Assembly (NCBI RefSeq): GCF_030252345.1
Contig: NZ_CP126980.1
Coordinates: forward strand, 4,851,501-4,915,500
Length of the DNA stretch: 64,000 bases
Direction: 5' to 3'
Origin: Actinoplanes oblitus
GTDB taxonomy: Bacteria; Actinomycetota; Actinomycetes; Mycobacteriales; Micromonosporaceae
Part shown: positions 50,781 through 59,079 of the stretch, in pieces
Layout: each line of letters starts with the position of its first letter
How positions within the stretch are numbered: position 1 is the stretch's first letter
Made by a program: the position numbers and the translations under genes
Notes under the pieces: generated by a model
What the model was told of the DNA's origin: nothing
Database searches by the model: none
What the model saw: the letters and a program-made list of their open reading frames with translations, nothing else

Positions 50781-50868
50781 GAACCACTGTTCGGTACGCC
50801 TTCCGCGCCCGCCCGTGTGGCATGCCGGCCTCCCGGTCCGCGCCGCCGCGGCCCGGCGCCTCCCTCGG

Positions 50869-51462
50869 TCAGGCTGACCGGTTGAGCGCCGGTTCGATCA
50901 CGGCGAACGCGCGGTCGGTGAGCTCGTGCGGGTCGGCGGCGCCGTCGCTGGCGCTCCAGTGGTGCATCGCGGCCTCGAACGCGGCGAGGGCCATCCCGGC
51001 CGCCATCTCGGGGAACAGGTCGACGGCGGGGTCGCGGCCCAGGCGGGCGGCCAGCTCGGTGGTCAGGGCGGCCCGCCACTGCGCCTCCCGCTCCAGCATG
51101 CGGGCGTGCAGGACGGGCGTACGCAAAATCAGTTGAACGACCCGTAACGATTTCAGCGGCTGGTCGACGCAGTGGTCGATGGCCATGCCGACGGCGTGGC
51201 GCAACGCGGTGGCCGGCGGCTCACCGGCCGGCCGCGACCGCAACTCGTCGCACATGTCGGCGCCGAGCGAGGCCAGCAGCTGGATGGCGACGTCCTCCTT
51301 GGAGGCGAAGTAGCGGAAGAACGTGCGCCGGGAGATGCCGGCCGCCTCGACGATCTCGTCGACCGTCGTGGTGTCGAAGCCCTTGACCGCGCAGAGCTGC
51401 AGTGCCACCTCGGTGATCTCGGCGGCCACCAGCTGCCGTTTGCGTTCCGCCATGCTCGTCAC
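50869..51462 (-). CDS. TetR-family regulator 2
   Basis: A 197-residue TetR protein. HTH CAVKGFDTTTVDEIVEAAGI and SRRTFFRYFASKEDV. The C-terminal domain has MGIDHCVDQPLKSLRVVQLI-like helices (here VGMAIDHCVDQPLKSLRVV). Divergent from the SDR gene across a 15-bp near-palindrome. Confidence 0.88.
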   Translation of the reverse strand: MTSMAERKRQLVAAEITEVALQLCAVKGFDTTTVDEIVEAAGISRRTFFRYFASKEDVAIQLLASLGADMCDELRSRPAGEPPATALRHAVGMAIDHCVDQPLKSLRVVQLILRTPVLHARMLEREAQWRAALTTELAARLGRDPAVDLFPEMAAGMALAAFEAAMHHWSASDGAADPHELTDRAFAVIEPALNRSA

Positions 51463-51488
51463 CGCGCCACGATACTACGCGCCTCGAT

Positions 51489-51503
51489 TGACACCGAGTG
51501 CCA
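51489..51503. promoter_or_regulatory. TetR operator between TetR and SDR genes
   Basis: TGACACCGAGTGCCA: arms TG(A/G)CAC and GTG(C/T)CA around CGA, one mismatch pair. It is 26 bases before the TetR start and 20 before the SDR start. Confidence 0.65.
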
Positions 51504-51523
51504 CTAAAGGCATGCTGTGGCGC

Positions 51524-52381
51524 ATGACGGTATCGCTGATCACCGGCACCACCAGCGGGCTCGGCCTGGCCACCGCCCGCGCCCTCCTCGACCGCGGCCA
51601 CCAGGTCATCGCCGCGGTCCGTGACCCGGACCGCGCCGCCCGCCTGCTACCCGGCGCCGAGGCCCGCCACCTCGACCTGGCCGACCTGGACTCGGTGCAC
51701 GACTTCGCCACCGAGCTGCGCGCCGGCCACCGCCACCTGGACCTGCTGATCAACAACGCCGGCGTGATGGGCATGCCGCGCACGCTCACCGCGCAGGGCC
51801 ACGAGCTGCAGTTCGGCGTCAACCACCTGGGCCACTTCGCGCTCACCGGCCTGCTGCTCGACCTGCTCGCGGCCGGCCGGGCGCCGCGCGTCGTCACCGT
51901 CTCGTCGACTCTGCACCGGAAGGGCAAGCTCCGCTTCGACGACCTCACCGGCGCCCGCGAGTACCAGCCGATGGCCGCCTACAACCAGTCCAAGCTCGCC
52001 AACGCCGCCTTCGGCCTGGAACTGCACCGCCGCCTGACCGCGGCCGGCAGCCCGATCCGCAGCGTGCTCGCCCACCCGGGCTTCAGCCGGACGAACCTGC
52101 AGCAGGCCGGCACGGTCGGCGGCAACCGGCTGCTGTTGCGGATCACCGCCCCGCTGATCGCGCAGCCCGCGGAGCGCGGCGCCCTGCCGATCCTGCACGC
52201 CGCCGCCGGTGAGCCGGTGCGCGGCGGCGAGTTCTACGGCCCGTCCGGGGCCGGCGAGCTGCGTGGCGCGCCGAAGCTCGTCGAGCCGTCCGCCGAGGCC
52301 CGCGACCCGGAGCTGGGCGCCCGCCTGTGGACGGTGTCCGAGCAGCTGACCGGGGTCCGATACGCGATGGAGAGCGTCTAG
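51524..52381 (+). CDS. short-chain dehydrogenase/reductase
   Basis: About 285 residues from the ATG at 51524 (ATG 51512 is also in frame; no clear ribosome site). NAD(P) motif TGTTSGLG, the NNAG strand (LINNAGVMG), catalytic Ser in VSSTLH and YxxxK in AAYNQSK. The ending resembles retinol dehydrogenase/WWOX-like SDRs of the light-dependent protochlorophyllide reductase branch. Probably controlled by the divergent TetR. Confidence 0.88.
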   Translation: MTVSLITGTTSGLGLATARALLDRGHQVIAAVRDPDRAARLLPGAEARHLDLADLDSVHDFATELRAGHRHLDLLINNAGVMGMPRTLTAQGHELQFGVNHLGHFALTGLLLDLLAAGRAPRVVTVSSTLHRKGKLRFDDLTGAREYQPMAAYNQSKLANAAFGLELHRRLTAAGSPIRSVLAHPGFSRTNLQQAGTVGGNRLLLRITAPLIAQPAERGALPILHAAAGEPVRGGEFYGPSGAGELRGAPKLVEPSAEARDPELGARLWTVSEQLTGVRYAMESV

Positions 52382-52470
52382 CGGCCGGCCTCGTCCAGGC
52401 GTGCGGCCAGGCCGCCCCGGCGGCGACCCGGTCCGTCGCGTCGACGGGTCCCGGACGAGTCCGAGCCGCG

Positions 52471-52824
52471 TCAGGGCGTCGCTTCGCCGGTCTCCACGAA
52501 GCTCCGCAACCCGTCGCGGAGCGCGGTCAGCTGCGCCGGGTCCATCTCACCGAAGAGCCGCCCGGCCACCTCCCGGGCCACCGCCTGCGCCGCGGCCAGG
52601 CATTCCTGCCCGCCCGGCGTCAGCGCGATCATCCGGGCTCGCCGGTCACCCGGCACCGGCTGCCGTTCGATCAGTCCGCGCCGCTCCAGATCGTCGACCG
52701 TGCGCAGCATCGTCGACTTGTCCGCGCCCAGCTCGGCGGTCAATTGCGCCTGCGTGGAGGGCCCGCGCCGGCCGACCGACGACAGCACGCCGAACAGCCG
52801 TCCGTCGATGGCCAGCGGCGACAC
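52471..52824 (-). pseudogene. MarR-family regulator lacking its N-terminus
   Basis: 117 codons from DGRLFGVLSSVGRRGPSTQA through the recognition helix DKSTMLRTVDDLERRGLIER and wing PGDRRARMIALT to the C-terminal helix. The first dimerisation helix (about 30-35 residues) expected before LAIDGRLF is missing; at about 52825-52843 the sequence passes straight into a multicopper oxidase fragment on the other strand. An ATG at 52824 could still give a short protein, so inactivity is likely but not certain. Confidence 0.65.
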
Positions 52825-52843
52825 GACCGTCGGGTCCCGCGAC

Positions 52844-53863
52844 TACACCTATCCGATGCGGCAGCCGGCGGCCACCCTCTGGTACCACGACCACCGCATG
52901 GACTTCACCGGTCCGGCGGTCTGGCGGGGTCTCGCCGGCTTCCACCTGATCCGCGACGCCACCGAGCGCGGCCTGCCGGACGGTGCCCGCGACCTGCCGC
53001 TGATGATCGCCGACCGGTCCTTCGACGCCGACGGTTCGTTCCGCTACCCGAGCGTCGACCCGTCCCTGCGCGGCGCCCCCGGCGTCACCGGCGACCACCA
53101 CGCCGGGGTGCTCGGGGATGTCCTGCTGGTCAACGGTGTGCCGTGGCCGGTCGCCCGGGTGCCCCGGGCCCGGCACCGGCTGCGCCTGCTCAACGCCTCG
53201 AACGCCCGCCGCTATCGGCTCCGGCTCGACCCGCCGCGCCCGCTCGTGCAGATCGGCACCGACGGTGGCCTGCTCACCGCCCCGGTCGAGCACGACGCGA
53301 TCGAGCTGGCCCCGGGCCAGCGCTACGACGTGATCGTCGACTTCGCCGGCTACCGGGAGGGGCAGCGGGTCACCCTGCGCAACGACTTCGGCTCCGGCGC
53401 GACGGACCGCGTCATGCGGTTCGACGTGGGCGCCACGGTCCAGGACACCAGCCGGATCCCGGACCGGCTCGCCGCCGCGACCACGCTGGCCGGGCCGGTT
53501 GCCGCCGCCCGGTCGCTGCACTTCCAGCGGGGCGGCGACAGCTGGACCGTCAACGGCCGCCCGTTCGACCCGGACGTGCCGATCGCCTCACCCCGCCTGG
53601 GCGCGGTCGAGGTGTGGCGGCTGACGTCGGACTTTCACCACCCGGTCCACGTGCACCTCGGCCGGTTCGAGGTGATCTCGCGGGGGCTCGGCGGGCCCGG
53701 CCCGTTCGACGCCGGGCCGAAGGACACCATCGACCTGCGCCCGGCCGAGGAGGTCAGCGTCCGGGTCCGCTTCGACGACCACCCGGGCCGCTACGTCCTG
53801 CACTGCCACAACCTGGAACACGAGGACATGGCGATGATGGCCACCATCCGGGTCACCGCCTGA
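52844..53863 (+). pseudogene. multicopper oxidase lacking its N-terminal part
   Basis: About 340 codons starting at YTYPMRQPAATLWYHDHRMD, the end of cupredoxin domain 1 (one T2/T3 HxH pair), through domain 2 to domain 3 with HHPVHVHLGRFEV and the HCHNLEHEDMAMM T1/T3 signature. The normal first about 150 residues, with secretion signal and the first HxHG copper ligands, are gone. Related to CotA/bilirubin oxidase-type laccases. The left break coincides with the MarR break. Confidence 0.75.
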
Positions 53864-53869
53864 CGAGGG

Positions 53870-54247
53870 TCAGTCCAGCGGCTCGCGGGCGAGCGCCGCC
53901 GGCTCCCGGCCGGCCAGCTCACCGGCCCCCGCCTCGGTGATCCGGAAGCCCTTCCGCGGCCCCGCCTCGCCGTCCTCATCGGACTCGACGAGCCCGTCCC
54001 GCTCCAGCCGCTGCAGCGTCTGATAGACCTGCCCGACGTTGAGCGGCCAGACCTCCCCGGTCCGCGCCTCGAACTCCTCCCGCAGCTGAAGCCCATACTT
54101 CGGCCCCTCGCTGAGCGGTCCCGCGAGCCGCGCCTGCGGCAAGGCACTTTTCGGTACGCCCAGGGCACCGTCCCGCCGGCCGCGTGGTGCCTGCCGCCAG
54201 GAGAAGCACCGGCCCGCACCGACCCTCCGGGGAGGGCCGGAGCGCAC
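53870..54247 (-). pseudogene. PadR-family regulator fragment
   Basis: The core SEGPKYGLQLREEFEARTGE and NVGQVYQTLQRLERDGLVES is a perfect PadR winged helix, but the frame stops after about 20 more residues (EAGAGELAG...EPLD), so the C-terminal dimerisation domain (about 90 residues) is missing. Upstream of SEGPKYG the sequence loses similarity and no good start is found. Its stop is 7 bases from the oxidase stop. Confidence 0.65.
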
Positions 54248-54686
54248 CGTCGAACCTCGGACGTCGTAGCGGAGGCCTGACCGACGCCAGCTGCCACCGT
54301 CCCGCCCAGCCAGCTTCTCGCGGCTGGTGCTGGTGGTGGTGTCGCGGGCCCGGACACCACCGTGGCGGCCAGCCGGGTTCTTGCGGCTGGTGCTGGTGGT
54401 GGTGTCGTGGGCTTGGATGCCACCGTGGCGGCCAGCCGGGTTCTCGGGGCTGGTGTTGGTGGTGGTGTCGTGGGCTTGGATGCCACCGTGGCGGCCAGCC
54501 GGGTTCTCGGGGCTGGTGTTGGTGGTGGTGTCGTGGGCTTGGATGCCACCGTGGCGGCCAGCCGGGTTCTCGGGGCTGGTGCTGGTGGTGGTGTCGCGGG
54601 CTCGGACACCACCGTCGTGACCAGCCCGGGGGTCGGCGAGGCTTGGGTGGCGGGGTGGAGATCCGGGCGGCGTGCGCCGGACCGGC
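54248..54686. other. non-coding stretch with minisatellite
   Basis: No gene can be supported. Most of it is the 63-bp tandem array at 54324-54617; the flanks on both sides show no recognisable coding sequence. Confidence 0.55.
54324..54617. repeat. 63-bp minisatellite, about 4.7 copies
   Basis: Units start at 54324, 54387, 54450, 54513 and 54576, each beginning CTGGTG(C/T)TGGTGGTGGTGTCG and containing CACCGTGGCGGCCAGCCGGGTTC. Inner units differ at only one or two bases. The 63-base period keeps frame; on the minus strand it would read as 21-residue Pro/Thr/Ala-rich repeats, but no start or flanking domain supports translation. Confidence 0.9.
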
Positions 54687-56273
54687 TCAGGCGTCCAGGT
54701 TCAGCTCGGGGTGGCGGCCGGCGATCGACCGCATCCGCCACTTGTTCGGGAACAGTGCCAGCAGCGTGTCGTCGCGGACCCGGGTCATCACCTCGACACC
54801 GGCCTCGCCGCGCAGGATCTCCCGGCCGGCGGCGTCGGTGCGGGCCGTCGTCTCGTACGGCAGGTGATCGACGTGCACCTTCACGCCGAACTCGGACTCC
54901 AGGCGGAACGTCGCGACCTCGAACTGCATCGGCCCGACCGCGGCCAGCACCGGCGACTGGTCACCGCGCTGGTCGGAGCGCAGCACCTGCACGACACCCT
55001 CGGCGTCGAGCTGCTCGATGCCGCGCCGGAACCGTTTGAACGCCGACGTGTCGGTGGTCCGGACCACGGCGAAGTGCTCCGGCGGGAACGACGGCAGCTG
55101 CGGGTACCGCACCGCCTTGCCGACGTACAGCGTGTCGCCGATGGCCAGCGCGGTCGCGTTGACCAGGCCGACCACGTCGCCCGGGAAGGCCTCGTCGATG
55201 GTGTCGCGGTCCTGCCCGAACATTTGCTGGGCGTACTTGGTGGTGAACGGCCGGCCGCTGCCGCCGTGGGTGACGATCATGCCGCGCTCGAACCGGCCGG
55301 AGTTGATCCGGACGAAGGCGACCTGGTCGCGGTGTGCCCGGTTCATGTTCGCCTGGATCTTGAAGACGAAGCCGGAGAAGTTCGCGTCGACCGGCTGCTC
55401 GGCGCCGGTGTCGGTGGGCCGGGCGGCCGGCGGCGGGGCCATCTCCAGCAGGACATCCAGGAGCTGGCGTACGCCCAGGTTCGCCACCGCCGCGCCGAAC
55501 AGCACCGGCGTGGTCGTCGCGGCGAGGAACCCCGCCTGGTCGTGGTCGGCGCCGGTCAGGGCCAGCAGGTCCAGCTCCTCCACGGAGGTGTCCCAGTCCG
55601 TACCGAAAAGGGTCTTGGCCTCGTCGGCGGACATCTCCTCCTCGATGGCCAGGTCGGCGCCGCCGGGGGAGCGCTGCATCCGGATGAACGTGCCGGTCCG
55701 CCGGTCGATCACGCCGTGGAACTGCCCGGCCGGGCCGACCGGCCAGGTCAGCGGCGTCGGGCGCAACCCGATGCGCTGCTCGATCTCGTCCATCAGGGCG
55801 AGTGGGTCCAGGCCCGGCCGGTCCCACTTGTTGATGAACGTGATCACCGGGATGCTGCGCTGGCGGCACACCTCGAACAGCTTCAGGGTCTGCGGCTCCA
55901 GGCCCTTCGCCGCGTCCAGCAGCATGACCGCGCTGTCCACAGCGGTCAGCACCCGGTACGTGTCCTCGGAGAAGTCGGCGTGGCCGGGGGTGTCCAGCAG
56001 GTTGATCACCGCGTCGCGGTAGGAGAACTGCAGCGCCGCCGAGGTGACCGAGATGCCGCGCTGCTGCTCCATGGCCATCCAGTCGGACACCACGCCCTTG
56101 CGGTCACCCTTGCCGTGCACCGCGCCGGCCTGCCCGATCACCCGGGCGTGCAGCGCCAGCGCCTCGGTCATCGTCGACTTGCCGGCGTCCGGGTGCGAGA
56201 TCACCGCGAACGTCCGCCGCCTGCCCGCCTGCGCTGCCACACCCGTCGCCGACGCCAGCACACTCTGACTCAC
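54687..56273 (-). CDS. prfC: peptide chain release factor 3
   Basis: A 528-residue translational GTPase, normal RF3 length. G1 SHPDAGKST (26-34), switch region GISVTSAALQF, G3 DTPGH (94-98) and G4 NKWD (148-151) are intact. Domain 2/3 sequence with SGFVFKIQANMNRAHRDQVA distinguishes RF3 from EF-G. RF3 recycles RF1/RF2 from the ribosome after peptide release. Monocistronic, flanked by the L,D-transpeptidase gene upstream on the same strand. Confidence 0.95.
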   Translation of the reverse strand: MSQSVLASATGVAAQAGRRRTFAVISHPDAGKSTMTEALALHARVIGQAGAVHGKGDRKGVVSDWMAMEQQRGISVTSAALQFSYRDAVINLLDTPGHADFSEDTYRVLTAVDSAVMLLDAAKGLEPQTLKLFEVCRQRSIPVITFINKWDRPGLDPLALMDEIEQRIGLRPTPLTWPVGPAGQFHGVIDRRTGTFIRMQRSPGGADLAIEEEMSADEAKTLFGTDWDTSVEELDLLALTGADHDQAGFLAATTTPVLFGAAVANLGVRQLLDVLLEMAPPPAARPTDTGAEQPVDANFSGFVFKIQANMNRAHRDQVAFVRINSGRFERGMIVTHGGSGRPFTTKYAQQMFGQDRDTIDEAFPGDVVGLVNATALAIGDTLYVGKAVRYPQLPSFPPEHFAVVRTTDTSAFKRFRRGIEQLDAEGVVQVLRSDQRGDQSPVLAAVGPMQFEVATFRLESEFGVKVHVDHLPYETTARTDAAGREILRGEAGVEVMTRVRDDTLLALFPNKWRMRSIAGRHPELNLDA

Positions 56274-56350
56274 GTTCCGCCCTCATCGCCCCGCGGATCC
56301 GCTACCTGCGGATCTTCCGGAGCAACTGTAACGTCAGGCCGGAGCGATCA

Positions 56351-57592
56351 TCAGCGGCCGTACTTGTCGAAGGACACCGTCCAGTCCCCGAGACCGTTCC
56401 AGATCTCCAGGGTGCGCGGGCTGTGCTTCACGTCCACCACGTCGCCGAGGATGAAGTTGTCGTACACCCACTTGGCGTCGTGTGTGCTCAGGTTCACGCA
56501 GCCGTGCGACCGGTTCGCCTCGCCGAGCTGCGGGTTCCACGGGGCGGCGTGCAGGAACTCGCCCGAGTAACTGATCCGGGTGCAGAACTCGATGTCGGGG
56601 GAGTCGTAGTAGTTAGGGTCCTTCGGGTCGGTGATGCCGAAGCTTGCCGAGCTCATGCTGTGCTTGCGCTCCTTGGAGAGCACGACGTGCGGGCCGCCTG
56701 CCGTCCAGAAGCTGACCTTCTGCCCCTTCGACCCGGTGGCGCCGCCGCCCCTGCCGAAGCTGCTCTTCATGGTCCGCACCAGCTTGCCGTCGATGTACAC
56801 CTTCGTCATGTGGGTGCGGGTGTCGGCCAGCGCGATCAGCTGACGGCCGATGGTGAAGTGGGTGGCGGCGTTCTTGCCGTACACGTTCTTGCCCAGCTTC
56901 ACGCCGAGGCCGTTGACCTTCACCTTGATCGTGGTGCCTTTCGCCCAGTACTTCGCGGGGCGCCAGTGCACGGTGCGGTCGTCGGCCCAGTAGAACTTGC
57001 CCTCGACGGACGGCGACGTGGTGATCTCGATCGCTCGCTCGGCCGCCTTCTTGTTGACCGAACGGCTGAAGGCGACGATCACCGGCTGACCGGCACCGTA
57101 CGTGTGGCCGGTCTTGATGGCGTTCATGGCGTTCGCCTGGAACGTCACCCGCGCCAGGCCGTCCGGCTTGATGGTGGTGAACGTCGAGGTGTGCGCGGCG
57201 GTGGTGCCGGTGCTGTCGCTGGTCGTCGCGACCACCTTGTAGGTCTTGCTGTAGTCCAGGTCCTCGGTCGATTTCCACGACCCGTCGGACTGCATCGAGC
57301 CCTCGACCTTCGACTTGCCGCTGGTGACGGTGACCGATTTCAGCGTGCCGTTGGACGCGGCGACGGTGATCGGTTTCACCGGGGAGACCTCTTTGGTGCC
57401 GTGCGCGGGCGTCACGGTCAGGGTGACCGGCGCGGCGGGCGGCTGGGTGGCGGACTCGGCCACCGGCTCGACCCAGTTGGTCGTCGTGGTGGCGTCGCCG
57501 GAGCTCGCCTTGCTGTGGGAGGAGCACCCGGCGGCGGTGGCGGCTGCGGCCGCACCCAGTGTGCCGATGATGACCTTACGTCGGTGAATCAT
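56351..57592 (-). CDS. L,D-transpeptidase lipoprotein (LdtMt2-like)
   Basis: About 413 residues from the ATG at 57592. The N-terminus MIHRRKVIIGTLGAAAAATA ends in a lipobox-like AAGC, so it is probably an extracytoplasmic lipoprotein, perhaps via Tat. Two immunoglobulin-like domains (about 50-260) precede a YkuD catalytic domain with SHGCVNLS (C365). It forms 3-3 cross-links in peptidoglycan, as in mycobacteria and other actinobacteria. Isolated; the 900 bases upstream are largely non-coding. Confidence 0.92.
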   Translation of the reverse strand: MIHRRKVIIGTLGAAAAATAAGCSSHSKASSGDATTTTNWVEPVAESATQPPAAPVTLTVTPAHGTKEVSPVKPITVAASNGTLKSVTVTSGKSKVEGSMQSDGSWKSTEDLDYSKTYKVVATTSDSTGTTAAHTSTFTTIKPDGLARVTFQANAMNAIKTGHTYGAGQPVIVAFSRSVNKKAAERAIEITTSPSVEGKFYWADDRTVHWRPAKYWAKGTTIKVKVNGLGVKLGKNVYGKNAATHFTIGRQLIALADTRTHMTKVYIDGKLVRTMKSSFGRGGGATGSKGQKVSFWTAGGPHVVLSKERKHSMSSASFGITDPKDPNYYDSPDIEFCTRISYSGEFLHAAPWNPQLGEANRSHGCVNLSTHDAKWVYDNFILGDVVDVKHSPRTLEIWNGLGDWTVSFDKYGR

Positions 57593-58161
57593 GACTCTCG
57601 CAATCGAGGGGGTCCCGGCCGGCGCCGTCGGCCGCCGCACACCATAAGACGTGGCTGAGGCCCGAGAAGTTGCCTGTCGAGTCGATCAATTTTTAAATGT
57701 CCCGCTGTTGAGGCAGTCATCTTGACAGATCTTGTTTCGAGCCGGTAGGCCGTAACGAGCCCGGGCCGTACCGAAACGCCCCGCGCGGAGGAGATCGCCG
57801 TCACACCGGCCGTCGGCGACCAGCTTCGCACTGAACCCCCGCTCGCGAGCTGTGCGATCGGTGCCAGCGCCGGGGATACGCTTCTGCTCCTGGGCGGCAC
57901 CGGCAACTTGATCGGACGCCGCCCCGGTTCCCGCGACGCCCCGGCTCGGCTCTCCGGCGGCTGGTCGGTTCTGCCGCGCGACTCGCTCGAACGCTAGCTG
58001 CCAGGGATGGCCGTCGACGCGATCACCTCCGGAGCCCGGAGCGTGCGGCTCGAATCTTCCGGGTCCGGAAAGGACTGTTGTGCCTTCGCGGCGGAGGCTG
58101 ACCGCGTACCGGAAATCCGAGGCGGCCGGGTGAAGGGCGGACCGGTGGCGTTGTCGCGGTC
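57593..58161. other. non-coding stretch upstream of the L,D-transpeptidase
   Basis: Apart from an AT-rich patch near 57690-57740 (possible promoter region for the minus-strand gene) I see no gene, RNA or repeat here. Open frames give low-complexity Arg/Pro/Ala translations without domains. Confidence 0.5.
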
Positions 58162-58350
58162 CTACGGGTTGTCCCAGGTGATGACCGCGAGCGGGAGGGC
58201 GGCGCGGGGCTCGACCCGGACGCCGCCGGGCAGGACGCGGGGGAGGTGCTCGCCGAGGGCGGCGCGGTCGCGCCGGCGCGGACCGGGACGGTGAAGGCCG
58301 GGTGTCTTCCTCGGCGCAGACGTAGTCGACGCAGGGGCCGGTCACGTGGT
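58162..58350 (-). pseudogene. frameshifted gene remnant of unknown family
   Basis: The last 37 codons before a TAG at 58162-58164 read DRAALGEHLPRVLPGGVRVE and then PRAALPLAVITWDNP, which looks like a real protein end. Upstream, protein-like sequence continues only by changing frame: FTVPVRAGAT in one frame and GPCVDYVCAEEDTR in another. I do not recognise the family. Confidence 0.35.
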
Positions 58351-58447
58351 GGCGGCCGGACCGGTCACCGCGGTGTTGCGGGTTGTCGCCTGCACTACGG
58401 CGCCCAGCACCTGGCCGGCCCGGAGACGGGCGCCAGCCCCACCTAGT

Positions 58448-58462
58448 GCAACCAATGGTTGC
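58448..58462. promoter_or_regulatory. palindrome 1 before the SRPBCC gene
   Basis: GCAACCAATGGTTGC, a perfect 7-1-7 palindrome, 65 bases before the start codon. Confidence 0.65.
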
Positions 58463-58492
58463 GTTACGCCGCCGCGGTGGCTACCGTGTTGT

Positions 58493-58507
58493 GCAACCAA
58501 AGGTTGC
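58493..58507. promoter_or_regulatory. palindrome 2 before the SRPBCC gene
   Basis: GCAACCAAAGGTTGC, 6-3-6 palindrome, 45 bases after palindrome 1 and 20 bases before the start codon. The pair looks like two sites for one ArsR-type dimer. Confidence 0.65.
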
Positions 58508-58527
58508 GCGAAGCGAGGAGGATCACG

Positions 58528-58974
58528 ATGGCGGACATCCTGCACCGGATCGGCGTCAAGGACATCGCCCCGGAGACGGTCTACGAGGCGCTCACCACCG
58601 TCGACGGCCTGGCCGGCTGGTGGACCGAGGAGACCACGGGCAGCGGCACGGCCGGTGGGCGGCTGGCGTTCCGGTTCCCGCCGGTCGGCGGGTTCGACAT
58701 GGAGGTGCTCGAGACCCGCCCGGCCGAGCACGTCAGCTGGCGGGTCGTCGACGGCCCGGAGGAGTGGATCGGCACCACCATCGACTGGCGGCTGCGCCGT
58801 GACGGCGACTACACCATCGTGCTGTTCGAGCACCGGGGCTGGAAGGAGCCGGTCGAGTTCATGAGCCACTGCAGCACCAAGTGGGCGTCCTACCTGCTCA
58901 GCCTCAAGGCTTTCGCGGAGACCGGCACCGGCGCCCCGGCACCCGGCGACGTACCGATCAGCGACTGGCACTGA
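58528..58974 (+). CDS. SRPBCC (AHA1/START-like) domain protein
   Basis: A 148-residue protein from the ATG at 58528, preceded by GAGGAGG. It has the helix-grip fold pattern of Activator of Hsp90 ATPase-1-like proteins: an early YEALTTVDGLAGWWTEETTG, central RLAFRFPPVGGFDMEVLETR and a terminal helix WASYLLSLKAFAETG. Such proteins bind a hydrophobic ligand. In actinobacteria this type usually follows an ArsR repressor gene in one operon; here only the palindromic sites remain and no ArsR gene is present. Confidence 0.87.
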   Translation: MADILHRIGVKDIAPETVYEALTTVDGLAGWWTEETTGSGTAGGRLAFRFPPVGGFDMEVLETRPAEHVSWRVVDGPEEWIGTTIDWRLRRDGDYTIVLFEHRGWKEPVEFMSHCSTKWASYLLSLKAFAETGTGAPAPGDVPISDWH

Positions 58975-59079
58975 CCCGCCACGGAGCGCGCCGGCCGGCG
59001 GGCGCCGGCGGTTCTGTCGGCGGGATGATTGCCGGACCGGCCGGCCGGGTGGCACCGTCGTCGGGGGAGACATTCGCTG

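Noticed and set aside
54324..54617. CRISPR array
   Set aside because: The units are contiguous 63-bp tandem copies without unique spacers, and no cas gene is present.
53791..54741. A 316-codon minus-strand frame with 21-residue Pro-rich repeats over the minisatellite
   Set aside because: No recognisable domain on either side, no ribosome site, and it runs antisense into the oxidase end; the repeat alone explains the open frame.
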